From Cellvibrionaceae bacterium AOL6 (lineage in GTDB: Bacteria > Pseudomonadota > Gammaproteobacteria > Pseudomonadales > Cellvibrionaceae): a stretch of 64,000 bases of DNA. This document shows positions 54,840-61,932 of the stretch, one piece after another. The stretch covers positions 1-64,000 of the forward strand of contig NOXC01000020.1 of NCBI GenBank assembly GCA_003265435.1. Reading direction: 5' to 3'. The translations under genes and the position numbers were made by a program. The notes under the pieces were generated by a model. The model saw only the letters and a list, made by a program, of their open reading frames with translations. It was not told the origin of the DNA and did not search any database. Numbering within the stretch: the stretch's first letter is position 1; each line of letters opens with the position of its first letter.

Positions 54840-55139
54840 ATGAGCGAACACACAGCGGCGGTCATCGTCGATATAGAAGTCACAAACCCCGCAGCCTATG
54901 CGGAGTACATCAGCCGTATCACCCCATCCGTACTCGCAAGGGGGGGCCGCTACCTGGTGCGAGGCGGCCAACCCGAAACACTGGACGGCGACTGGCACAG
55001 CAGCCGCATCGTCGTCATGCTCTTCCCCACCCGCGACATCGCCAAAGACTGGCTGCATGACCCCGAACTCAAAGAAATACACGATATGCGACGAAACAAC
55101 GCCAACCGCTGCAACATGATCGTCTGCGACACCCTGTGA
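54840..55139 (+). CDS. DUF1330-family small protein
   Basis: A 99-residue protein of the DUF1330 family, a dimeric alpha-beta barrel (ferredoxin-like) fold with no established enzyme activity. The conserved run DPELKEIHDMRRNNANRCNMIVC ends the protein. DUF1330 genes often accompany catabolic operons. It is bracketed by two repeat elements (54642-54814 and 55154-55283), so it may be a late arrival rather than part of the purine pathway. Confidence 0.75.
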   Translation: MSEHTAAVIVDIEVTNPAAYAEYISRITPSVLARGGRYLVRGGQPETLDGDWHSSRIVVMLFPTRDIAKDWLHDPELKEIHDMRRNNANRCNMIVCDTL

Positions 55140-55153
55140 CACCGCCCCCCCTA

Positions 55154-55283
55154 AATTGGGGTCAGATCAAAAAGAACGAGTCCGCCCACTCCGATCGCCT
55201 ATCGCGCCTCTACTTGAGGCGATAAAGCGGCCTACCCCTCCTTCAACCCAGCAAGGTCAGAAAATGGTCATCTGACCCCATTT
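55154..55283. repeat. REP/MITE-like element with TTGGGGTCAGATC ends
   Basis: AATTGGGGTCAGATC at the left and ATCTGACCCCATTTTT at the right form terminal inverted repeats about 130 bases apart. Inside is a bulged hairpin, TATCGCGCCTC/GAGGCGATA. The end motif matches the arms of the palindrome at 341-392, so both belong to one repeat family in this genome. Confidence 0.7.
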
Positions 55284-55301
55284 TTCTGATGGGCGGCGAT
55301 C

Positions 55302-55319
55302 AAATGATCATAAATGATC
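55302..55319. promoter_or_regulatory. AAATGATC direct repeats next to the GH105 promoter
   Basis: AAATGATC-AT-AAATGATC lies just upstream of the -35 box. The first unit also forms the dyad ATGATCAT. It may be an operator for a pectin or uronate regulator. Confidence 0.4.
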
Positions 55320-55323
55320 GAAT

Positions 55324-55352
55324 TTGGCGTGATTTAAAATTTTTTGTATATT
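55324..55352 (+). promoter_or_regulatory. Sigma-70 promoter of the pectin operon
   Basis: TTGGCG, a 17-base AT-rich spacer and TATATT form a near-consensus promoter 67 bases ahead of the GH105 start. Confidence 0.7.
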
Positions 55353-55418
55353 ACCATTCAGGAAAGCGGTGCCAGACGCCGTCAAAACGATAAAAATCAT
55401 TAACTGAAGGTAATTACC

Positions 55419-56525
55419 ATGCCAGCCATCGCGCATGACATCCCCTATGCCTCCATTACCGGGGCCATCGACAAGCTGATCAACAACCTCGTGAACATTA
55501 CCGATGACAGCGGTGAATTCCTGCTCAAGCTCGAGGACGGGCGTGTCATCGACACCAAGGGCTGGAACGACTGGGAGTGGACCCACGGTATCGGCCTCTA
55601 CGGCCTGCTCAAACACTGGGACATCACCGGCAACGAATCCAGCCGTGAGATCATGGAGCGCTGGTTTGCCGACCGCTTCGCCGAAGGCACCCCCACCAAA
55701 AACGTCAACACCATGTCTCCCTTCCTGTCGCTGGCCTACTTGCTTGAGCGCGGTGGCGACCGCAGCTACCTGCCCTACCTCGACACCTGGGCCGAATGGG
55801 TCATGCACGATATGCCGCGCACCGAAGAAGACGGCCTGCAACACATCGTCTTCAACGCCGATAACCACCAGCAACTCTGGGACGACACCCTGATGATGAG
55901 CGTCCTGCCGCTCGCCAAAATCGGCCTGCTGCTGGATCGCCCTCACTACGTGGAAGAAGCCAAACGCCAATTCATGCTGCACGTGAAGTACCTGGCCGAC
56001 CGCAAAAGTGGCTTGTGGTTTCACGGCTGGACCTTCGATGGTCGCCATAACTTCGCCGACGCCCTGTGGGCACGAGGCAACTGCTGGGTCACCATCGCTA
56101 TTCCTGAATTTATCGAATTGCTGGATTTGCCGGAAGACGATGGTCTGCGCTGCTTCCTGATTGAAACTCTCGAGGCTCAAGTAAAAGCTCTGGCGCAATA
56201 TCAACATGAAGGCGGCCTCTGGCATACCCTGCTCGACGACCCGGACTCCTACCTCGAAGCCTCCGCCGCAGCCGGCTTTGCCTACGGCATCATGAAAGCC
56301 GTGCGCAAAAATTACATCAGCGCCGAATATGAGCCAATGGCACTGCGCGCCGTGCAAGCCGTGCTCGAGAACATTTCCGACGACGGAGAGCTGCAACAGG
56401 TTTCTTTCGGCACCCCCGTATTCGACGACCTGCAAGGTTATCGCGACATCCCGCTCACTTCGATGCCCTATGGACAGTCCATGGCCATCCTCGCACTGGT
56501 TGAATTCATGTACCGCTACATCTAA
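55419..56525 (+). CDS. Unsaturated rhamnogalacturonyl hydrolase (GH105/GH88 family)
   Basis: Removes the 4,5-unsaturated galacturonate left on oligosaccharides by rhamnogalacturonan lyases. The 368-residue protein is an (alpha/alpha)6 barrel. DWEWTHGIGLYGL, the catalytic-Asp region FNADNHQQLWDDTLMM near residue 150, LWARGNCWV and GLWHTLLDDPDSYLE match the GH105 YteR/YesR type. No signal peptide, so it acts in the cytoplasm on imported disaccharides. AAGG precedes the ATG; it is co-directional with the transporter 27 bases downstream. Confidence 0.9.
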   Translation: MPAIAHDIPYASITGAIDKLINNLVNITDDSGEFLLKLEDGRVIDTKGWNDWEWTHGIGLYGLLKHWDITGNESSREIMERWFADRFAEGTPTKNVNTMSPFLSLAYLLERGGDRSYLPYLDTWAEWVMHDMPRTEEDGLQHIVFNADNHQQLWDDTLMMSVLPLAKIGLLLDRPHYVEEAKRQFMLHVKYLADRKSGLWFHGWTFDGRHNFADALWARGNCWVTIAIPEFIELLDLPEDDGLRCFLIETLEAQVKALAQYQHEGGLWHTLLDDPDSYLEASAAAGFAYGIMKAVRKNYISAEYEPMALRAVQAVLENISDDGELQQVSFGTPVFDDLQGYRDIPLTSMPYGQSMAILALVEFMYRYI

Positions 56526-56552
56526 CTCTTTTTACTCTATCAGGAAGCTCTC

Positions 56553-58052
56553 ATGGCTCAGCGAAAAATAAAAACGATAAACTACGTCGCCTACGGCCTC
56601 AACGATGTGCTCGGCGCCGGTTCGATGGCCGTCATCAGCGGCTGGATCCTCTTTTTTTACACCACCTTCTGCGGGCTGTCTGCAATGCAGGCCGCTTCGA
56701 TCTTCGCCATAGCGCGCATACTCGATGCCGTGGCCAGCCCCCTGATCGGGCACATCAGTGACGGGCTTGGCAGCACCGCCATCGGGCGTCGTTTCGGGCG
56801 TCGGCGCGTGTTCCTCATTGGCGCCGTACCACTGCTGCCAAGTTTCGCGCTGATGTGGGTGAGTGGTCAGGAATACCTGTACTACCTCCTCACCTATGTG
56901 TTTTTCGAACTCGTCTACGCCTCCGTATTAATTCCTTACGAAACACTCGCAGCGGAAATGACGGACGACTACCGCAAAAAAGCTAAATTTGCCGGCGCAC
57001 GCATACTCGTCGGTCAGATATCAGCGATCTTTGCTGGCATCCTGCCTGCGTGGATTGTTGCCAATGCGGGCGGCAAAGAGTCCGCCACCACCTTCCTGAT
57101 CATGGGCATCATTTTCTCCGTGGCCTTTATGATCGTCGTTTTGACCGTTTGGGCGTTTACGTGGGAGCGTTCCCCGGATGAACTGGCTGAGGAGGACAGA
57201 AAAAAAGCCGATGCGAACTGGACAATCATCGGCACCTTAAAAACTCTGTTCGTAAACTTAAGTTCCACCATGCGTATCCGCGCCTTCCGCCTCCACTTGG
57301 GCATGTATCTCGGTGGCTATATCAGCCAGGATATTTTTAATGCGGCCTTTACGTATTTTGTGGTCTTTGCGATTGGCGGCTCAGTGGTGATTGCCTCAGA
57401 AATGATGGCGGTGACTTATATCGCGCAATTGATTGCCGTTGCCGTTGCCATACCCCTGGTGCTTAAAATCAGCCCCGCACCAACTTACCGCCTCGCCGTG
57501 GGCTTTTATCTGATTGGTATCGGTGTCCTGCTTGCGCAATTTATGATGTTCGATCAATTTCAGTTGTATTGGTTGGCCGCGGCGGTGATCCTGGCCGGGT
57601 TTGGTCGCGGAGCGCTGAACTACATTCCATGGAATACCTATAACTACATGGCGGATGTCGACCAGATCGTCACCGCGCGGCGACGCGAGGGCAGCTTTGC
57701 AGGCGTGATGACCTTCATTCGCAAGGCCACCCAGGCCGCTGCGGTGATGTTTGTCGGCATCATCCTGGAAGCCGGTGGCTTTGTCTCCGGCGCTGAAACG
57801 CAAAATCCGGAAGCGGTGAATACCATCGTCGCGACCTTGGTGATCGGCCCGGTGATTGTGCTCCTGCTCGGCTTCTGGGTATCGACGAAATTCAAACTCA
57901 ACGGCGACACCCACCGTGTTCTCATGGAAGAAATCCAGCGCTTTAAAGAGGGGAACACCCAACCCATCGAAAAAAGCCGCCAACACATCGTAGAAGATCT
58001 TTCTGGCTGGCCTTATGACAAGCTCTGGGGCAACAACAACGTCGGGCGTTAA
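56553..58052 (+). CDS. GPH-family sugar:cation symporter (MFS)
   Basis: A 499-residue membrane protein with about 12 hydrophobic segments and the GPH/MelB signatures: ARILDAVASPLIGHISDG near residue 52, GRRFGRRRVFLIG and FELVYASVLIPYETLAAEMT. It lies between GH105 and GH43, so it probably imports unsaturated rhamnogalacturonan disaccharides. AGGAAG precedes the ATG. A terminator follows. Confidence 0.9.
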   Translation: MAQRKIKTINYVAYGLNDVLGAGSMAVISGWILFFYTTFCGLSAMQAASIFAIARILDAVASPLIGHISDGLGSTAIGRRFGRRRVFLIGAVPLLPSFALMWVSGQEYLYYLLTYVFFELVYASVLIPYETLAAEMTDDYRKKAKFAGARILVGQISAIFAGILPAWIVANAGGKESATTFLIMGIIFSVAFMIVVLTVWAFTWERSPDELAEEDRKKADANWTIIGTLKTLFVNLSSTMRIRAFRLHLGMYLGGYISQDIFNAAFTYFVVFAIGGSVVIASEMMAVTYIAQLIAVAVAIPLVLKISPAPTYRLAVGFYLIGIGVLLAQFMMFDQFQLYWLAAAVILAGFGRGALNYIPWNTYNYMADVDQIVTARRREGSFAGVMTFIRKATQAAAVMFVGIILEAGGFVSGAETQNPEAVNTIVATLVIGPVIVLLLGFWVSTKFKLNGDTHRVLMEEIQRFKEGNTQPIEKSRQHIVEDLSGWPYDKLWGNNNVGR

Positions 58053-58060
58053 CCGCATCA

Positions 58061-58084
58061 GGCGCCCTCGAGGCGCCTTTTTTT
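58061..58084 (+). terminator. Rho-independent terminator after the symporter gene
   Basis: GGCGCC and GGCGCC pair across CTCGA as a 6-bp stem, followed by seven T. It sits directly before the GH43 start, so that gene may rely on readthrough or a promoter of its own. Confidence 0.88.
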
Positions 58085-58099
58085 GTAAGGATGTTTCGC

Positions 58100-59179
58100 A
58101 TGCAACACAGATTCATAAGCACCGCGTTGTGCCTAGCGCTCGGCCATGCAGCACACGCTTTAGAGATGCCAAAAAATGTTCCATCCTCGGCACGCCCCTT
58201 GGATTCGCCTCACCCGATAGAACGACTGAATATTCACGACCCCGCCATCCTCGCCGACCCCGACAGCCGAAAATACTACGTATATGATAGTTACCATGCC
58301 GGCGACGACTATGAAAAGCTCGCGACGAAGAGCGGACGCACCGGCGTCGAAGCCTATTGGAGCGAAGATCTTCAAACCTGGCATGGCCCTCAGCTGGTGT
58401 ACGAGGTTGAGGAAGACAGCTGGGCTCAAACAGATATGGCTCCGTGGGCGCCAGAAGTCGCCTTCTACCAAGGCCGCTATTATTTATTTGCCACCCCCCA
58501 TAACACCACCGAGCCCAATCAGGTCGACGCCAAACGGCCACCGCTGGTCAAACGCGGCACCCAGATATTTGTTTCGGACTCACCGCTCGGCCCCTTCACA
58601 CGGCTCTCCAATTCAGTACAGACGCCCGAGAATGAGATGGCCCTCGACGGCACGCTCTGGATCGAAGACGGCGAGCCGTGGATGGTCTATTGCCAGGAAT
58701 GGATTGAAACCGGCGAGGGGCTGATTAAAGCCATAAAAATGCAGGATGACCTCAGTGCGCCCGTCGGCTCGCCTCTGACGATGATCAACGCGGGCGATGT
58801 CGACTGGACAGCCAAGACCACGCGCTATAACGGAGAAAACATTACCGCCGTCGTCACCGACGGGCCCTGGCTCTATCGCAGTAAGACCGGTGTCCTCATG
58901 CTGCTATGGTCCAGTTGGAATATCGACAAGGAAAAACGCTACACCACATCGCTCGCCTTTTCTGAATCGGGTTCATTGGGGGGCCCTTGGGTGCATCGAG
59001 ACACACCCATCATCAGTGGCGATGTCGGGCACGGCAATATTTTTCGATCCTTTGACGGAGAGCTGTTACTCGCCGTACACCGATATTTCAAACAGCCGCA
59101 TACACGCCTGCAAATTTATGCGCTGGAAGATTTGGGAGACGATCTCAAAGTGGGAGAACTAAAATACGGCCACCCCTGA
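58100..59179 (+). CDS. GH43-family glycosidase-like protein, exported
   Basis: A 359-residue five-bladed beta-propeller glycosidase with a signal peptide (to about AHAL, residue 20). HDPAILADPDSRKYYVYDS gives the catalytic-base Asp; APEVAFYQGRYYLF and MALDGTLWIEDGEPWMVY follow. The usual general-acid EGP motif appears as TDGPW, a form I recall in some uncharacterised GH43 subfamilies. The likely substrate is an arabinose or galactose side chain of pectin. Start 58100 is favoured by AAGG spacing over ATG 58091. Confidence 0.8.
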   Translation: MQHRFISTALCLALGHAAHALEMPKNVPSSARPLDSPHPIERLNIHDPAILADPDSRKYYVYDSYHAGDDYEKLATKSGRTGVEAYWSEDLQTWHGPQLVYEVEEDSWAQTDMAPWAPEVAFYQGRYYLFATPHNTTEPNQVDAKRPPLVKRGTQIFVSDSPLGPFTRLSNSVQTPENEMALDGTLWIEDGEPWMVYCQEWIETGEGLIKAIKMQDDLSAPVGSPLTMINAGDVDWTAKTTRYNGENITAVVTDGPWLYRSKTGVLMLLWSSWNIDKEKRYTTSLAFSESGSLGGPWVHRDTPIISGDVGHGNIFRSFDGELLLAVHRYFKQPHTRLQIYALEDLGDDLKVGELKYGHP

Positions 59180-59200
59180 TGGTGGCGAGGCAGTCAATTA

Positions 59201-59223
59201 AGGGCGCCGTATCAACAGGCGCC
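59201..59223. terminator. Hairpin between convergent GH43 and CE12 genes
   Basis: GGGCGCC and GGCGCCC form a perfect 7-bp stem with a 9-base loop between the two stop codons. There is no long T-run on either side. Confidence 0.5.
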
Positions 59224-59229
59224 CCAACA

Positions 59230-60762
59230 TCAAAGTGAAAGTTGCTCCGCGACCATCGCCGCATTCAACTCAGCACCCGCTTTACTGGTATGCGTGTGTT
59301 TATCGGCAAACAGCGCATCGACTTTTTTACGGCCGAGTTTTTCATACTCGCGGCTAATCAACATGTGTAAATCAATAAAGGGGACACCCGCCTCACGCGC
59401 AACCTGCCGCGCCCAATCAGGATAGCTGTTTTCTTTGCGCTCTATGAACCGACCATCCCAAATTTTTCTTGGCACCGGCGAGCAGATAACCGGTTGAATG
59501 CCACGGGATTGTGCTTCCCCCACCATCTGGCGAAGATACCAACCATAAGTGTGGACCCGCTCTCGCTCGCCAGTCACTCCGTTCAAAATGGCTACGGATT
59601 GTTCTCCCGTCCCCTTGAGTGTGCCACGCGCCCGCTGCTCATCATTAATCGCCGCGGCATCGTTGTGGCCGAATTGCAAGACCACCGTATCTCCCGGCTG
59701 CATCATCGCAAGACTGCGCTGCCACCAACCGCCGGTATAAAAAGTGCGACTACTCAAGCCACCCACGGCTCGATTCACTACCTGCACCTGAGGTTTGTCG
59801 ATGGCCTCTTCCAGAAAATCGCCCCAGCCCCACTCACCGTTCTGGCCATCCCCGGCGCCATTACGCACGGTGGAGTCTCCGACCAGGAACACGGAGGGGC
59901 GACGTCGATCTTCCGGGAAGGGCAGGCGCAACCAACTCCATGAAGCCGCGTCAATCGCTTCACCACGAGCCGACCAAGCAAACTCGGCTGGCAGTTTGCG
60001 CAAGCCTTTCATATGCGCCACCACCGTACGCGCATGTAGGTCAGCGCCCTGAGGATTAAAATGCGTATGATCTTTCGGGTAGAGCGCGGCGACCGCTTCT
60101 GGGCCCAGTTGTTCAAGCTGATCGGCCACACTGTTGGTCACGTCGATAAAGGCGGTATTTTCCTGCCAGGCGATCTGATAACTCCATGCACCAAACTGCC
60201 CTGAACCCCGTTCGATACGCGGCCCCTGCCAGATATTTCGAGCCGTCAGGTTCAGCAACACCGGCGTCGCCTTACGCGCTCGTACATCCGCTATCATGCG
60301 CCGTAAATAGTGACCAAAACTGTAGACAGTTTCAGGTTTCCCCGTCTGTAAATTATCAATGGTCACCGAATTTTCCCCGAGCCCCGGTAAGCTGCCTCGA
60401 GCGCGTTTGGGGTCATTGATTTTGCCCGCATCGTTGTGGCCAAACTGTATCAATACCACATCTCCTTCACTGAGGCTGTCCAACAACGACTGCCAGTGCT
60501 CTTCAGTGATAAAGGTACGGCTGCTGCGACCGCCTCGGGCTCGGTTTTCTACAATCCATTTTGACTCATCCAGATACGCTTGCAGTGCCGCGCCCCATCC
60601 TTCCTGATCGGGCTTACCGTAGCTCGCCGCAGTCGAGTCGCCTGCGATAAAAATACGCTGCACCTCTGTGCCCAGAGCGATCTGCGTGAAACCCAGACTC
60701 AACACGACGCACAATGCGCCAAGGACTTTTTGAGCCAGCATGCCCGGCTTATACCTTTTCAC
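59230..60762 (-). CDS. Tandem CE12 rhamnogalacturonan acetylesterase, exported
   Basis: A 510-residue protein with a signal peptide and two complete SGNH-esterase domains. Domain 1 (about residues 35-260) has FIAGDSTAASY, ENRARGGRSS, IQFGHNDA and KDHTHFNPQG; domain 2 (about 280-505) repeats FLVGDSTVRNG, NRAVGGLSS, LQFGHNDA and DKHTHTSKAG. Each keeps its catalytic Ser and Asp-x-x-His. CE12 enzymes deacetylate rhamnogalacturonan-I. The frame starts GTG at 60762, overlapping lldD by 14 bases; ATG 60741 is an alternative. Confidence 0.88.
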   Translation of the reverse strand: MKRYKPGMLAQKVLGALCVVLSLGFTQIALGTEVQRIFIAGDSTAASYGKPDQEGWGAALQAYLDESKWIVENRARGGRSSRTFITEEHWQSLLDSLSEGDVVLIQFGHNDAGKINDPKRARGSLPGLGENSVTIDNLQTGKPETVYSFGHYLRRMIADVRARKATPVLLNLTARNIWQGPRIERGSGQFGAWSYQIAWQENTAFIDVTNSVADQLEQLGPEAVAALYPKDHTHFNPQGADLHARTVVAHMKGLRKLPAEFAWSARGEAIDAASWSWLRLPFPEDRRRPSVFLVGDSTVRNGAGDGQNGEWGWGDFLEEAIDKPQVQVVNRAVGGLSSRTFYTGGWWQRSLAMMQPGDTVVLQFGHNDAAAINDEQRARGTLKGTGEQSVAILNGVTGERERVHTYGWYLRQMVGEAQSRGIQPVICSPVPRKIWDGRFIERKENSYPDWARQVAREAGVPFIDLHMLISREYEKLGRKKVDALFADKHTHTSKAGAELNAAMVAEQLSL

Positions 60763-61900
60763 GCAGCAAGATCTCCTCAGTCACATCTGACAGTGAGGCG
60801 CAACCGGCCAGCGCCATGGCCACACGCATTTCATTTTTTAAAATATCCAGTACTTCGCACACGCCCTGTTTTTTGCGCGCGGCGAGTGCATAGACCCACG
60901 CGCGTCCAATTAACACGGCGTCCGCGCCTAAGGCTTTCGCGCGTACAACATCCAAACCACTGCGAATACCGCTGTCCAACAGAACGGTCATATCGCCGGC
61001 AACTCGCTCAGCAATCGCAGGCAGGGCTTTAATCGACGACGAGGCACCATCAAGCTGGCGGCCACCATGATTGGACACGATCACCCCATCCGCACCGAGT
61101 GCGCGTGCTTCATTTGCATCCTCGGCATCGAGTATGCCTTTGATAATCAGCGGGCCATCCCAACTTTCACGTATTTGCTCCAGCGTTTTCCATGTCACGC
61201 TTGGGTCAAAATTTTTCGCCATCCACGACCAGAATTCGTCAATGCCTGCACGTTTTCCCAAAACATGTGCCACATTTCCGAGGCTGTGGGGTCGTCCGCA
61301 TACTCCAACATCCCAGGCCCAGGCGGGCTTGATCATACTCTGCAAAAAGCGCGCGGACTGTCTACGCAACGCCGAACCACCACTCAGGCCAGAGCGAATA
61401 TCTCGATAGCGGGTAGAGGGCACTGGCATATCCACCGTAAATACCAGTTTCTGGCAGCCCGCCTCTTTCGCCCGCGTCAGCATTTCCTGTAAAAACCCGC
61501 GATCTTTGATCATGTACAACTGAAACCAGAACGGCGACGCCGTTGCCGCGCGCACTTCTTCCACCGAGCACGCGGACACGGTCGACAAACAAAAAGGCAC
61601 GCCCTTTTCTTCTGCCGCCTGTGCCGCAAGGGTTTCCCCCCTGCGGGCATTTAATCCGGCAATACCGACAGGTGCCAACACCAAAGGCATACTGAGTTCA
61701 TCACTAAATAAAGTACAACCGGTGTCCACATTGGAGATGTCTCGCAGCACGCGCTGGCGAAGTATCAGCTCTTTAAAGTCCGACTCATTCCTTCGCAGCG
61801 TGGACTCGCTAAACGCGCCACCATCCACATATTCAAATAAAAAACGAGGCAGGCGTTTACGCGCCAACTCACGGTAATCATAGACACTTGCAGGAATCAC
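60749..61900 (-). CDS. lldD: FMN-dependent L-lactate dehydrogenase / alpha-hydroxyacid oxidase
   Basis: Oxidises an L-2-hydroxyacid, most likely L-lactate to pyruvate, at the membrane. The 383-residue FMN barrel shows ARKRLPRFLFEYVDGGA near the start, LVLAPVGIAGL, FQLYMIKDRG, IIKGILDAEDA, VSNHGGRQLDGASSS with the catalytic His, and DSGIRSGLDVVRAKALGADAVLIGR. The context suggests L-lactate from rhamnose catabolism via L-lactaldehyde. It lies between the PL26 and CE12 genes on one strand. Confidence 0.88.
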   Translation of the reverse strand: MIPASVYDYRELARKRLPRFLFEYVDGGAFSESTLRRNESDFKELILRQRVLRDISNVDTGCTLFSDELSMPLVLAPVGIAGLNARRGETLAAQAAEEKGVPFCLSTVSACSVEEVRAATASPFWFQLYMIKDRGFLQEMLTRAKEAGCQKLVFTVDMPVPSTRYRDIRSGLSGGSALRRQSARFLQSMIKPAWAWDVGVCGRPHSLGNVAHVLGKRAGIDEFWSWMAKNFDPSVTWKTLEQIRESWDGPLIIKGILDAEDANEARALGADGVIVSNHGGRQLDGASSSIKALPAIAERVAGDMTVLLDSGIRSGLDVVRAKALGADAVLIGRAWVYALAARKKQGVCEVLDILKNEMRVAMALAGCASLSDVTEEILLREKV

Positions 61901-61932
61901 GATTGACTACTCTCTCTGCTTATTTTTATATG

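Larger units (their letters stand above)
55140..55418. other. Intergenic region between the purine and pectin loci
   Basis: No gene. It contains a REP-like element (55154-55283), AAATGATC direct repeats (55302-55319) and a strong promoter for the GH105 gene (55324-55352). Confidence 0.75.

Noticed and set aside
55308..56435. A 375-codon open frame on the minus strand
   Set aside because: It lies antisense over the GH105 gene, whose motifs are unmistakable; the frame has no recognisable domain and reflects GC-rich codon bias.
57396..58058. A 220-codon minus-strand frame
   Set aside because: It is antisense to the GPH symporter, whose membrane segments and motifs are clear.
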